A stretch of DNA of 64,000 nucleotides from Lachnospiraceae bacterium (lineage in GTDB: Bacteria > Bacillota > Clostridia > Lachnospirales > Lachnospiraceae): the NCBI GenBank assembly GCA_900770345.1, contig CAAGKF010000230.1, positions 24,428 to 88,427 of the forward strand, in the 5' to 3' direction. Below the pieces are notes generated by a model. The model was not told the DNA's origin, did no database searches, and saw only the letters and a list, made by a program, of their open reading frames with translations. Positions 17,664-28,600 of the stretch are shown piece after piece (the stretch's first letter is position 1; every line of letters starts with the position of its first letter). Both the position numbers and the translations under genes were made by a program.

Positions 17664-18788
17664 ATGAAGAAACAGAACGGAAACAGAGGTGCGCTTTCCA
17701 TTGAGGCAAGTATTTCCTATTCTATTTTTCTGATGATCATTGTCACGATACTGTATATCATGAGGATCGTTTATGCCTATGGCCTGATGCAGCACGCCGT
17801 CAGCCAGGCAGCAAAAGAACTTTCCATGTATACATATATTTATCAGATTTCAGGAATGAATGAGGCGTATCAGAGTGTGGGAAGTGCGACGGCAGACCGT
17901 ACGGAACAATTTGATAAAGATGCGGAAAATATTATTTCCATGTATGAGAAACTAAGCAACGGAGATCGGAATATCGTTCAGGAGGCAAGTGAGCTGACGA
18001 TCAACCCGGTCGAGATCCTGAAAAATGTCGGGAGCGTGATGCTTGGAAATGCGGCGGACGAGGTAAACCAGAAGGCGTTCGAGGCAATCGCCCGCCCCAT
18101 GATAGCGGGATATATCGCAAAGGATTCCGGGGAGAATTCGGCGGATGAACGGCTGAAAAAGCTGCGGGTTATCAATGGGCTTTCCGGCGTGGATCTGTCC
18201 AGCTCCAGCTTTTTTAAGGACGGGGAAACGATCGATCTGATCGCGTGTTATACGATCGATCCTGTGATGCCCATTGACATTATGCCGGAACTGAATCTGG
18301 CGAACCGTGCCTGCATCAGGGGAATGAGCGGAAAATCCGTGTTCTCGTATACGCCGGGGAGTAAAAAAGAAGAAAGCACGACAAGTGTTTGGGACAATGA
18401 GAACGACCTGGAACGCGGAAAAAAAATCCAGGCGCAGGAAGGTGTTCGGAATCTGCCGGATGGCTTTAAGACGTTTTCAGCCTTCGATCCGGCGAGCGGG
18501 AAGGCAACGGCGGAAATGTCCATGGACCTGAGGGAAAACAGCTATCAGACAGAGTCAGGGATTAAACAGCAGATCAGATCGAAGTGTAATAAGATGATGA
18601 ATTACCGAACCGCCACATATGATGGCGTTACGCTGGAGGCTTCACAGATCCGGTCAAAGGAGCTGATTATTTACATTCCTTCCTCTGCAAAGGAAAGAAC
18701 CATTGACAGGACAGCCTATGATCAGGCAATCCGTGAGATCAGGGATTCCTATCCAGATATCAATATTGTGACAAAGGAACTGGACTGA
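17664..18788 (+). CDS. TadE/TadF-like pilus locus protein
   Basis: Protein of 374 residues starting MKKQNGNRGALSIEASISYS, a TadE-like prepilin signal (Glu at the +5-like position), with one transmembrane helix (about 14-38) and a large extracellular domain. The ATG at 17664 follows GGGAGTGGAG; the GTG at 17655 would lie within that site. The stop codon is followed one base later by the prepilin peptidase gene. Role by context: minor pseudopilin of the Flp system. Confidence 0.72.
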   Translation: MKKQNGNRGALSIEASISYSIFLMIIVTILYIMRIVYAYGLMQHAVSQAAKELSMYTYIYQISGMNEAYQSVGSATADRTEQFDKDAENIISMYEKLSNGDRNIVQEASELTINPVEILKNVGSVMLGNAADEVNQKAFEAIARPMIAGYIAKDSGENSADERLKKLRVINGLSGVDLSSSSFFKDGETIDLIACYTIDPVMPIDIMPELNLANRACIRGMSGKSVFSYTPGSKKEESTTSVWDNENDLERGKKIQAQEGVRNLPDGFKTFSAFDPASGKATAEMSMDLRENSYQTESGIKQQIRSKCNKMMNYRTATYDGVTLEASQIRSKELIIYIPSSAKERTIDRTAYDQAIREIRDSYPDINIVTKELD

Positions 18789-18789
18789 T

Positions 18790-19401
18790 ATGATGGTGAT
18801 TTTAATTGTGCAGGCTGTGCTGCTTGTTCTCAAGGTTTTATACGGATGGGATGCATGGGAGGGAAAAGAGAATCCGGTGGCGGCAGTCTGGAAGCGTCCG
18901 AAGTTCTGTTACCTCAGCAGTGTCGTACTTGGAGCTCTGTTGTTTCTTTATTGGGGGCTTCATTGGGATATCGCTTCGTTTCGATATCTTGATCTGCTGA
19001 TCTGTTATGGGATTCTGGCCTTCGTAGATGGCAGGCGCAGGATCGTGCCGAACAGGATACTGGTATGCTATCTGGCGGGACAGTTCCTGTATGCAGGAAT
19101 GCAGGGGAATTTGACGGTGGCGGCGTCAGAGTTTGCTTTTGGAAGTATTCTGACCGTATTCCTGATGCTTTTGGCAGCTGTGTCAAAAGAAAAGATCGGC
19201 TATGGAGATATAAAACTGATCGGAGTGACAGCGGTCACGGCAGGTTGGAGGTATACGTTTCAGATTCTAACGATTGCTGTGCTGCTTTCATTTATTTACA
19301 GCTTGTGGCTGCTGATTTTTCGCAGGCGGAAAATGTCGGAAGAGTTTCCTTTCGTACCGTTTTTGTTTATAGGGTTACTGATTTATCAATATTTATTGTA
19401 A
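18790..19401 (+). CDS. A24 prepilin peptidase (first)
   Basis: Membrane aspartyl protease of 203 residues with six to seven hydrophobic helices. The two catalytic aspartates are in AFVDGRRRIVPNRIL (D-x-R-x4-PN) and IGYGDIKLIG (GxGD). It should cleave leaders of the Flp pilin and pseudopilins. There is no N-methylation domain, as in TadV-type enzymes. A second A24 gene lies three genes downstream, so the two may divide the substrates. Confidence 0.85.
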   Translation: MMVILIVQAVLLVLKVLYGWDAWEGKENPVAAVWKRPKFCYLSSVVLGALLFLYWGLHWDIASFRYLDLLICYGILAFVDGRRRIVPNRILVCYLAGQFLYAGMQGNLTVAASEFAFGSILTVFLMLLAAVSKEKIGYGDIKLIGVTAVTAGWRYTFQILTIAVLLSFIYSLWLLIFRRRKMSEEFPFVPFLFIGLLIYQYLL

Positions 19402-19417
19402 AGGTGGAGATAGAAGT

Positions 19418-21247
19418 ATGGATGAGCAGTTGAATATTGGCTATGAGACTATGGGCAACAGAAGCTGCCTTGTTGTCGGATTTCCGGAAGAAGCTGAGAT
19501 TGTGCGTTATCAGGCAGAGATGATTGTTTCAAATGAGATCAGCCATCTCCTTTCGGTATCAAAGAGGATGAAGGATGGACAGCTTTATCTTTATTATGAC
19601 ATTTCTTCAAAAATAACGCTGAGCCAGATACTAAGCAGAGGAAAGCTGAAAAAGAGTCAGATGCTGGAACTGATTGCAGGAATCGTCTGGGCTGTAAAAG
19701 ATTCTAAGGAATATCAGCTGAAAGAGTCCGGAATATGTTTTCAGAAGGAATATATTTATGTAGATCCGTACACCTGTGAACCTGGATTTGTCTATCTTCC
19801 GATTAATAAAGAAGCTCCCAGCAACATCAGGAATTTTTTGCTGGAGTTACTGATGCAGGGAAAGATTGAAATAACAAGTGACAATTTTGTTCAGGTTCTG
19901 GTAGATATTTTGAATATGCAGGATTTTTCGGTAGATCATCTGGAGCGATTTGTATGTGATTATCAGGGAAGCAACAGAAAGACAGCGTCAGTATCTCAAA
20001 AGCGGCGTATGCCGAAACAGGAAGCAAAGCAGCCGGTTATTCCTTCTGTTTCCAGAGTTGAGCTGATTTCTGAGGATATATCAAATGCAATGCCGAAAAT
20101 GTCTCAAAACATTGTTCCGGATCCGGCATCAGCAAGGGTATCGGATATAGTTCCGAATAAAATGCCGGGTGCAGTTCCGAATATGTGTCAGCAGTCAGCA
20201 GTTCAGCGACAGAAAGGATCTATAAAACCTGATGTACAGGCAGGGACTGTGAAAGAACCGAAACGTCTGCGGATTTCAAAGGAAGAGCCTGCAGAGGAAG
20301 AGGAATATTTTGATAAAGAAAAAGCAAAGAAAAAGTTCGTGTTGCCTCAGGCTGTCATAATGTTTCTCCTTTCAGCAATGATATCCTATGGGGCATTTAC
20401 AGATGAAACTGGCAAACTTGCAATGAAGAATGTACTTGCTGCAGTAATTCTTGTTGTTGTGGTCGAGATCATATTATACAGGGAAGCGTATGTAAACAGC
20501 AGAAAAAAGAGCGGAAAGAAAAAAACAGATAAAAATAAAAAGAGCAAGAAGGCAAAAGGAAGAGATAAGAAAGAAATTGATATCCCCAATATTCCGGAAA
20601 GACAGCCTGAGATTACGCAGAGGACGGTTATCCAGAAATCAGCTATGCAGAAATCAGCTGCACCGGAACCGGCAGTACAAAAGCCAATAATTCAGACACC
20701 AATAGTGCAGCCCCCACAGAAGGAAGTAACTTTGATGTCTCCTTCCGCATCATATAGAACGGTTCCGACTGCGAATATCAGAATGGAAAGTACGACATCT
20801 GAAAATATGACCGCAGAAAATCGGGCAGTGGAAAGTTCTGAAGTGCGGAATACGTCATCACAGAATATGACGCAGCGGAATGCAGCGTCAGGACGCGATT
20901 TTCAGGATACAGAGATATGGAATCCTTCAGATGCCAGTGTAGGGCCGTATCTGGAATATTATCAGAATGGAATTATGACGAGAATTCTGCTGGATCGCAA
21001 TAGTTTTTTAGTAGGGCGTCTGGCAGGGCAGGTTGATTATGTAGTGACAAACCCAAAAGTTGGAAAAGTGCATGCGGAATTTATCAGTGAGAACGGGATG
21101 TTTTATGTAAAGGATTTAAATTCGAAAAACGGAACGTATATCAACAGTGCCGGACAGAGGATCAGCAGTAATATCCCATATCCTTTGAAGCCGAATGATA
21201 AAATTATGTTGGCGAACAGCGAATTTATTTTGAGGTGTCCGGAATGA
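19418..21247 (+). CDS. DUF6382-FHA domain membrane protein
   Basis: Protein of 609 residues. N-terminal about 190 residues resemble the DUF6382 domain; next comes a low-complexity linker, two hydrophobic segments (about 310-325 and 336-352), a Lys-rich cytoplasmic stretch, another Pro/Gln/Thr-rich linker and a C-terminal FHA domain (about 510-607) with FLVGR, VGKVHAEF and NSKNGTYIN. FHA domains bind phosphothreonine, so this is the likely reader of the neighbouring Ser/Thr kinase. The stop codon overlaps the PP2C start (ATGA). Confidence 0.82.
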   Translation: MDEQLNIGYETMGNRSCLVVGFPEEAEIVRYQAEMIVSNEISHLLSVSKRMKDGQLYLYYDISSKITLSQILSRGKLKKSQMLELIAGIVWAVKDSKEYQLKESGICFQKEYIYVDPYTCEPGFVYLPINKEAPSNIRNFLLELLMQGKIEITSDNFVQVLVDILNMQDFSVDHLERFVCDYQGSNRKTASVSQKRRMPKQEAKQPVIPSVSRVELISEDISNAMPKMSQNIVPDPASARVSDIVPNKMPGAVPNMCQQSAVQRQKGSIKPDVQAGTVKEPKRLRISKEEPAEEEEYFDKEKAKKKFVLPQAVIMFLLSAMISYGAFTDETGKLAMKNVLAAVILVVVVEIILYREAYVNSRKKSGKKKTDKNKKSKKAKGRDKKEIDIPNIPERQPEITQRTVIQKSAMQKSAAPEPAVQKPIIQTPIVQPPQKEVTLMSPSASYRTVPTANIRMESTTSENMTAENRAVESSEVRNTSSQNMTQRNAASGRDFQDTEIWNPSDASVGPYLEYYQNGIMTRILLDRNSFLVGRLAGQVDYVVTNPKVGKVHAEFISENGMFYVKDLNSKNGTYINSAGQRISSNIPYPLKPNDKIMLANSEFILRCPE

Positions 21248-22029
21248 CAGATGCTACGACAAAATATACATATGGAGCTCTTACCGATCGTGGCGATATC
21301 AAGCCAATTAATCAGGACAGTATCCTGTGTCGGAGCCGGAATGATCTGGGGATGGAATGCGGACTTTTCCTGGTTGCGGATGGTATGGGAGGACTTAATT
21401 TCGGAGAATATGTCAGCAGATTTATCACTTTGCAGTTTGAACGGTGGTGGGAGCAGGATCTGCCGCAGATGATGCTGGCCGGAAGGACAAGCAGCGCGGA
21501 TATTGAAGAATTGCTGGAACAGGAGATTTGGGATATTAATCAGGCCATTCTCTGTTTTCGGAAGCAATTTCAATGCAAAGCAGGTTCAACTCTGGCGCTG
21601 CTGCTTCTGATCGGCTCGCAGTACTACGTAAAAAATCTTGGTGACAGCAGAGTCTATCTGCTGAGGAATGGTGAACTGAGTCAGCTTTCACTGGATCAGT
21701 CTCTAACGGCGCAGCTGGTGCGTGAAAATAAACTTACTCCTGAGCAGGCAAGGGTGTCAGGTCAGAAAAGTGTTCTGACAATGTGCATAGGGATGTTTGA
21801 TGTACCGCAAAGTTATAGTTACACAGGAACTTGTGAGAATGGTGATTGTTATTTGATTTGCAGTGACGGTGTTTTTAATGTACTGCAGGACTGCGATATC
21901 GCAGAAATTCTGTCTAATGAAAATTTAACAGCGGGAGAAAGGGCGGAACTGATGAGAGAAAAGATAGCTCCCGGCCAGGCGGGTGATAACATTTCAATCA
22001 TTGTAGTATCTGTACAAAAGCAGAGCTGA
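21244..22029 (+). CDS. PP2C-type Ser/Thr protein phosphatase
   Basis: Metal-dependent phosphatase of 261 residues. Metal-site blocks are TDRGDIKPINQDS, LVADGMGG and the C-terminal GDNISIIVV; KNLGDSRVYLLRNG and ICSDGVFNVL are also present. The ATG overlaps the FHA gene stop by four bases, showing coupling. It should reverse phosphorylation by the kinase coded three genes on. Overall a kinase, phosphatase and FHA reader lie inside the pilus operon. Confidence 0.9.
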   Translation: MTDATTKYTYGALTDRGDIKPINQDSILCRSRNDLGMECGLFLVADGMGGLNFGEYVSRFITLQFERWWEQDLPQMMLAGRTSSADIEELLEQEIWDINQAILCFRKQFQCKAGSTLALLLLIGSQYYVKNLGDSRVYLLRNGELSQLSLDQSLTAQLVRENKLTPEQARVSGQKSVLTMCIGMFDVPQSYSYTGTCENGDCYLICSDGVFNVLQDCDIAEILSNENLTAGERAELMREKIAPGQAGDNISIIVVSVQKQS

Positions 22030-22049
22030 TTAAAAGGCGGAGAATGATT

Positions 22050-22556
22050 ATGATATTTCGAATGGTATTGATGGTCTGCACAGCGGGATATGGCGCAGTA
22101 ACGGATTTAAAAACACACAAGATTTATAATAAACTGACTGTGCCTGTTATGCTGTCAGGTATTTTGCTGAATTTTTTTCTTGGTGGGGTTTCTGGTCTGA
22201 AATTCAGTTTGTTGGGCATACTGTTTGGTTTTGCAACGGTTATATTCTGGTTTCTGGGAATGCTGAAAGCAGGGGATATAAAGCTTTATATGGCTCTTGG
22301 CGCTCTGGGAGGCTGGGAGGTCTGCCTCAGTATTATAGTGATTTCCATCTTAGCAGGGGGTATTGCCGCTGCCGGAGTGATGCTGGTGCGGAAAACAGGA
22401 AAAAGAAGCCTGAGACAAATAAAAATTTATGTGCTGAATTTGTTATATACGAGATGCTACAGAGTGTATCAGCCGGAAGATGAAAGAGGATATTTCAGTT
22501 TTGGCTGCTGCATATTTGCCGGCACGGTATTAAGCACTTACCTTTTTTTGTACTGA
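22050..22556 (+). CDS. A24 prepilin peptidase (second, TadV-like)
   Basis: Membrane protease of 168 residues with about five helices. The catalytic aspartates are in GAVTDLKTHKIYNKLT and LKAGDIKLYMALGALGG. The second motif reads KAGD rather than the usual GxGD. I chose the ATG at 22050, seven bases after GGCGGAG, over 22044, which is one base away. The C-terminal part (about 110-145) is a positively charged loop. Confidence 0.82.
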   Translation: MIFRMVLMVCTAGYGAVTDLKTHKIYNKLTVPVMLSGILLNFFLGGVSGLKFSLLGILFGFATVIFWFLGMLKAGDIKLYMALGALGGWEVCLSIIVISILAGGIAAAGVMLVRKTGKRSLRQIKIYVLNLLYTRCYRVYQPEDERGYFSFGCCIFAGTVLSTYLFLY

Positions 22557-22585
22557 AAATACAGATGTGAAGCGGGGGGTACAGA

Positions 22586-22750
22586 ATGATCTGTTTGTCA
22601 GAAAGTGAGTTGTTATTTTATGGAGGCATTGTGATTATGTCTGCCGCTGCAGTCCTGGCTGTGGCGGGAACTGTGATCTTTTATATTACAGGACGGAAAT
22701 TGAAAAAAAATCTTGAAAAAGAATACGGTAAGATGGATTGGCAGAACTGA
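22586..22750 (+). CDS. Small single-pass membrane protein
   Basis: A 54-residue open frame from ATG 22586, preceded by GCGGGGGG, filling the gap between the second prepilin peptidase and the kinase. It has an N-terminal acidic start (MICLSESELLFYGG), one hydrophobic helix (about 14-36) and a basic tail GRKLKKNLEKEYGK. I do not recognise it. Spacing, ribosome site and same strand support a real gene of the Tad operon. Confidence 0.6.
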   Translation: MICLSESELLFYGGIVIMSAAAVLAVAGTVIFYITGRKLKKNLEKEYGKMDWQN

Positions 22751-22774
22751 TACAGAATCGGAGGGAAAATGGTA

Positions 22775-25663
22775 ATGTCCCAGATAATTGCCGGTATATA
22801 TGAAATACAGAAACAGATAGGAGCAGGTGGCGGGGGAGTTGTTTATCTCGGTCGTCATTTGCGACTGGAAAAACAAATTGTACTCAAGGCGGATAAACGT
22901 ACACTCAATACAAAATCTGAAATTCTGCGGCGTGAGGTGGATATGCTGAAAGGTCTCAGTCATATGTATATACCTCAGGTTTATGATTTTGTTCAGGAAA
23001 ACGGTGTTGTCTACACGGTTATGGATTTCATAGAAGGAGAAAGTATGGACAGGTTGCTGGCCAGAGGGGAAATTCCCTCCCAGCCTCAGGTTATCAGATG
23101 GAGCTGCCAGCTGCTGAATGCACTGATTTACCTTCATAGCCGTCCTCCTCACGGTATTCTTCACGGAGATATAAAACCGGCAAATATCATGCTGCGTCCC
23201 AATGGAGATATCTGTTTGATTGATTATAATATTGCACTTGCTTTGGGGGAAGACGGCGCGGTAAGAGTGGGAGGAAGCCGCGGATATGCGTCGCCGGAAC
23301 ATTATGGCGCAGAAGATGGAACAGCACAGGCGATGAGATTGGAAGATGAAGCGGGAATGCAGGAGACAGAATCGTGGAACGCTTCACTTTCTGAAAGAAT
23401 TTATGGAAGCAATTCGGGCGGAAAGCCAGGGGAAAGTTACAGCGGACAGAAAAAATGTATGCTGGATGTACGTTCAGATATTTACAGCCTTGGCGCTACG
23501 CTTTACCATCTGTTGTCAGGACAGCGTCCGCCGCAGGATGCTGCCCGGGTGAAAGCGCTTGGAGCAGATATATGCAGTCCGGCAGTCTCGGCTATAGTAC
23601 AGAAAGCAATGGCATTGGACCCGGATATGCGCTATCAGTCGGCAGCTGAAATGCTTGAAGCCTTACATTGTCTTTATCGGCAGGATAAAAGATCTGTCTG
23701 GCACAGGAGGCATGCTGTACTGACGGCTGTGCTGTCGGCTACTATGTTTTTGACCGGGGGTGTCTGCTGTTTTATCGGCTTAAAACAGCTTGAGCAAATT
23801 CAGACTGCCCTCACACTGGCGGAATATTCTGCAAATGAGTATGATAAGGGAAATATATCGGGTGCGGTTGAAATGGCTTTGCGTGCAATTCCAAAAGAAA
23901 AACAATATTTTGGTGTACCTGCTACAGCGCAGGCACAGAAAGCTTTGACAGATGCTCTGGGCGTTTATGATTTGGCCGACGGATTTAAGGCGCTTGATAA
24001 AGTGGAACTGCCTGCTGCACCATTTGGCATATCAGTTTCTCCGGGAGGTTCTTGTCTGGCAGTGGTGTATTCCGGGGAATTGGCCGTGTATGATGTGGAA
24101 ACCAGGCAGAAGCTGACAGTGCTTCCTGTGCAGGATTCAGCAATGTCAGATGTGGTATTTGTAGATGAGACGTATTTTGTTTATGCCGGAGACCGCGGTG
24201 TGACAGCATATGATCTGGAGAGCCAAAACGCGATATGGATCGGCGAAGAAGCTACAATGCTGGCTGTGTCAGGGGATGGAACAAAAGTAGCTGCTGTGAA
24301 TCGTGATGAAAGTCATGCGGTCATATACCGGACAGAAGATGGTGCAAAGCTGATGGAATGTACTTTTCATGGACAGAGTATGGATGTGGCGGCAAATGAT
24401 ATTTTTGCGGATCCGGGTAATCATATTCTGGAACTAAATGAGGATGGCAGCATGCTTGCAGTCAGCTTTCGAGGAGGAGGTCTCAGAATCTTCGATCTGC
24501 AGCAGCCGGATGATGATCTGATCATGTATGATGAATCGGATTACATGTGTTTTAATGGAGGTTTTTGTGGTAAATATTTTGCATTTGCCGCAAATAGGAA
24601 AGGTGAATCACTGTTTGGCCTGATTGACACAGAGGAGGCTGTCTATCTGGGAGGATATGACGCGAAAGAGCCTTTTTTACTTCAGACAAATGAGAATGGA
24701 ATCTATCTGTCAAATGGCAATCTGCTGGAATACATTGACCCGGTTACAATGGAGGAAAAGGAACTGGCTTATACAAAGGGAGCAAATATTACAGCATTTG
24801 CTATTGACAGAGGATACATTATGACAGTATTGGATGAAGGCAGTATATCTTTTTTTGACAGCGGGGCAAATATGATTTCAACGGTACACAGCAGCAATCA
24901 GTGTGATTTTACCGCTATGGTCGGTATATATGCAGTGTTGGGCGACCGCAATGAGCCGGTGCTGCAGTTTTTTAAATTGGAAAATCATGAAGATTCCCAG
25001 ATTATGTCCTATGATGCACATTATGCGCATGATGAGGCGCGAATCAGCCAGGACGGGATGACAGCGATGCTTTATAACTATCAGAATTTCCGTATTTATG
25101 ATAAAGAAGGGAATATTTTAAAGAGGATGGAACTGCCGGATGCGGAGCATATTTACGATCAACAATTTGTAAGAAGGGAATCTGGATCATGGCTGGAAGT
25201 AATATGGTATGACGGAACAGTGCGCCGTTATAGCGCGAAAGATGGTGAATTGATATCCGAAATATCGGACGAACCGCCATCTGCGGATTTATATGAGGAA
25301 TTTTATACGGACCGATACAGAGTAGCCTCATCTCTACACAGCGCGCCGGAGGTTTATGACCGGAGATCGGGCAGGAAGCTTGCGGTACTGGAGGAGGATT
25401 CTTACCTGACTTATGTGACTCAGGCAGGTGATTATATCATAACGGAGTATGTGAGTGCTGACGGAAAACGGTATGGTATTTTGCTTGACGAGAAATTTCA
25501 GAAATTGGCTTATCTGCCGGGACTGTGTGACTTTGTAAATGATATGTTTATTTTTGATTATAATTCCGGGAGTTTGCGGCAGAGCCGCTTATATTCCCTC
25601 CGAGAGCTGAAAGCTCTTGGAGATATATATTTAACCAATGAGAAAGGGGAGAAAGGAAGATGA
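22775..25663 (+). CDS. Ser/Thr kinase with membrane segment and beta-propeller
   Basis: Protein of 962 residues. Residues about 1-300 are a Hanks-type kinase: Gly loop IGAGGGGVVYLG, catalytic Lys in IVLKADK, catalytic loop HGDIKPANIM, and DYN replacing DFG in LIDYNIALA. HGD replaces HRD, marking the RD-minus class. One transmembrane helix (about 315-338) leads to an external region with WD40-like repeats (about 400-955). The start 22775 has better spacing to GGAGGG than 22769. The external propeller could sense a wall or pilus ligand; the PP2C and FHA proteins upstream are probable partners. The stop overlaps the next ATG. Confidence 0.88.
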   Translation: MSQIIAGIYEIQKQIGAGGGGVVYLGRHLRLEKQIVLKADKRTLNTKSEILRREVDMLKGLSHMYIPQVYDFVQENGVVYTVMDFIEGESMDRLLARGEIPSQPQVIRWSCQLLNALIYLHSRPPHGILHGDIKPANIMLRPNGDICLIDYNIALALGEDGAVRVGGSRGYASPEHYGAEDGTAQAMRLEDEAGMQETESWNASLSERIYGSNSGGKPGESYSGQKKCMLDVRSDIYSLGATLYHLLSGQRPPQDAARVKALGADICSPAVSAIVQKAMALDPDMRYQSAAEMLEALHCLYRQDKRSVWHRRHAVLTAVLSATMFLTGGVCCFIGLKQLEQIQTALTLAEYSANEYDKGNISGAVEMALRAIPKEKQYFGVPATAQAQKALTDALGVYDLADGFKALDKVELPAAPFGISVSPGGSCLAVVYSGELAVYDVETRQKLTVLPVQDSAMSDVVFVDETYFVYAGDRGVTAYDLESQNAIWIGEEATMLAVSGDGTKVAAVNRDESHAVIYRTEDGAKLMECTFHGQSMDVAANDIFADPGNHILELNEDGSMLAVSFRGGGLRIFDLQQPDDDLIMYDESDYMCFNGGFCGKYFAFAANRKGESLFGLIDTEEAVYLGGYDAKEPFLLQTNENGIYLSNGNLLEYIDPVTMEEKELAYTKGANITAFAIDRGYIMTVLDEGSISFFDSGANMISTVHSSNQCDFTAMVGIYAVLGDRNEPVLQFFKLENHEDSQIMSYDAHYAHDEARISQDGMTAMLYNYQNFRIYDKEGNILKRMELPDAEHIYDQQFVRRESGSWLEVIWYDGTVRRYSAKDGELISEISDEPPSADLYEEFYTDRYRVASSLHSAPEVYDRRSGRKLAVLEEDSYLTYVTQAGDYIITEYVSADGKRYGILLDEKFQKLAYLPGLCDFVNDMFIFDYNSGSLRQSRLYSLRELKALGDIYLTNEKGEKGR

Positions 25664-28600
25664 GATCTGTCAAAAAGGGATTGGCGGTGTTGTTAGCGGT
25701 ACTGCTGATGGTCCCGACCCAGGCTGTGGCATCGGCTGCAGCACCGTCGGAGTATGTTGAGGAGCAAGGAGCCTTTGACGGGCAGGAAGCTTCTGAGGAA
25801 GAGAAAACTGGCGGAGGAGAGAAGACCGACGGAGAAGAAGCTGGTGGAAAAGAAGAAATCGGAGAAGAAGAAACCGGGGAGGAAGAAGAAACCGGAGAAG
25901 AAGGAGAAACCGGGGAGGAAGAAGAAACCGGAGAAGAAGGAGAAACCGGGGAGGAAGAAGAAACCGGGGAGGAAGAAGAAACCGGAGAAGAAGGAAAGGC
26001 CGGGGAGGAAGAAGAAACCGAAGAAGAAGGAGAAAACGCGGAGGAAGAAGCCGGAGAAGAAGAGAACGGCGAAGAGGAAGAAACCGGAGAAGAAGGAGAG
26101 AACGGCGAAGAGGAAGAAATCGGAGAAGAGGAAGAAACCGGAGAAGAAGGAGAGAACGGCAAAGAGAAAGAGAAACAGGAAATAGAAGAAGTGCTTGAAG
26201 AAGAACTCTTTGAGGATTACGTACTGCTTGCTAACGGCACTATGGCGACTCCGAGCTCCGCATCCAATCGTACCGGAGAGGCGGAAGAAATTTTCGTTAA
26301 TACCGGCAACTGGGAATTCCAGGTTGTAAGCCAGGAGGACTTTTTTGATAATGGACTGGGCGACGCTTACTTTGAGGAGGATGGAAGTTATACGATCCAG
26401 ATTCCGGAAGAAAATCCATATTTCCCTTATGAAGTGCAGTTTACCTGTGACGGTGACGTTACGAATGAATGGTTTATGACGCCTGATGACAGCGTGGAGA
26501 TCGGGGATCATACCTTTTATGTGTCCGCATATTTTGATGGTACTGTTGTAACGCAGATGAGTCTTGAAATTGCAGGTGACACTGTCATCGTTTATCCGCA
26601 AGAAAAAGAGTTCACCAATAACGGCGGGATCGCCCTGTTTTCATTTATGCCGCTGGAGGAAAGAGAACTGTGCGTAGACCTGACCGGTTATACTCCGCTG
26701 GAGCTTACTATGATATCGGTCGGCTCTGTATTTGCGGGCGATAACGCGTTGGAGGATACGGATAAGCTCATCTGGACGATTGAGGGTGCGGACAACTACC
26801 AGATCAGTTCGTCAGGGGATCTGATCGATCTGAGCTATGAAACCTGCTACGGAGGCACGACCTGGGAGATGATCGCTGGAGAAAACGATCAGCTTGCCGG
26901 CAGCAATATCCGTTATTTTGTTGAAGTGGAAACAACAGAATCGGAATACTGGCTGATACCGACGGTTTATACTCAGGAAACGAATGGAAAGCGTACATTT
27001 GTTACGGTGTTGGATGAATACTGTATTTATGACGATTATTACGATGAGGACGAATATTACGGCGATCAGTGGAGATATCTGGAAATTGAGACTTCATTGG
27101 ATGATTGGCAGGAGGACAAGGCAGTATATGTCAAGCTTGAGATTGACAGCGAAGCTTTTGGAAAAAGCGGATACGATCATATAAAAATATATGAAGGGAA
27201 TTTTTTATCCCCGGAAGAGGCAGTGTCCGGAAAAGATATTGCGGAACAGATATTCTGTTCTGATATGACAGAAACGGATGCCGGTTATATGGTTTCGGAT
27301 GAAGAAGTGGATTTGACTATGGTGGCGTTTGACGCGGAAGGTAACGCTGTGGGATGTCTTCCATTCACGGCAGAATTGTATCAGAACTCTAATTGGCTGA
27401 GTTTCAGCGGTATGTACGCAGTGGATGGTGATACTGCCGATAAAATATCCACCTCCTCTGCGTCGATATGGAATTCGGACGGAAGCTGTACGCGTACGTA
27501 TACTCTGGAACCGGGATATGATGCGGATAGTATTTATTATCTCACAATGAGTTATTACAAAATGCATCAGGAACAGTCGGAAGCAGTTACAGCTGCTTAT
27601 GTGGGAAAGTATTCCTCCATTGCAGCAGCAAAAGCAGCAGGGGCAAGTGATGTCAAGGAAAAGCTGTTTGCCGAGAAGACTGTGAATGGCTATGCAGCTG
27701 ATTACAGCAAGGGAGTTACTTTCTCCGTATTTGTGGGAGAAGACGGTACAGGGGAACAGGAAATCTATATTTATCAGATCAAAACGGTAGAAGGAGAGAT
27801 CGCATACAGCTCTGATACCTATGTCCGGTTTTATGGTTTGGCAGACAGCGATGGAAAATCCGTTGACTGCTATGTAGTTGACAGCGATGAGGACTCTTAT
27901 GCAGAAAATAATTATATAACGATCCTGGTCAATGAGACGGTAAATCTGACAGATCTGGCTCCTAAATTTTCTGTCAGCAGTGAGAAGCTGCATTTATATG
28001 CGGAGGGAAGCAGCTCTCCGGAGATCAGCGGGAAGAGCCTCCACGACTTTTCAGGTGGGCCTGTGCAGTATACAGCCTCTGCTGAAAACGGAATAAATGC
28101 AAAGAACTACTGGCTTCAGATTGTACAGGAAACGGAGGGGGCGGGACCGCTCTATATCAACAGTCTGGCAGATAAGGAAGCAGATACGGAAGAAAAGGAC
28201 GGCGTGATCTATTCTACCAGAGAGATATACCTGGATGGACGTCATGATTATATTCATGATATTCTGATGATCAACAGCGGAAAAGACGAGATGGCTTCTT
28301 TGTCGGCAGAGCTGGTATCTGCTGAAGTGGAACTGGATGAATACTGGAAGCTGAACGGGGTTTATGACTTACCGGGATTTGATCTGGAAAACAGGTCAAA
28401 TATGGCAAAACTCCGTATCAAGATCAAAAATGATGCAGAAGCGGGGAGCGATGTTTCAGGAACCCTGACGATCAGATCAGGAGACAAGGTTCTGATGGTG
28501 CTGACTCTGATCGGTAGTATTGGTGATCCGACGATTATAACGGATGATATCCCGAAAGCTGTTAAGTATGTTCCCTATGGTACTATGATTCAGAATAATA

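Noticed and set aside
25548..26162. Long minus-strand frame of Ser/Pro repeats, a second minus-strand frame (25693-26601, Phe-rich) and a plus-strand Lys-rich frame (25754-26185) over the Glu-rich tract
   Set aside because: They mirror the 18-bp purine repeats of the wall protein; no ribosome sites and low-complexity products.
25870..26170. CRISPR array
   Set aside because: Repeats are in-frame coding units without spacers of constant length.
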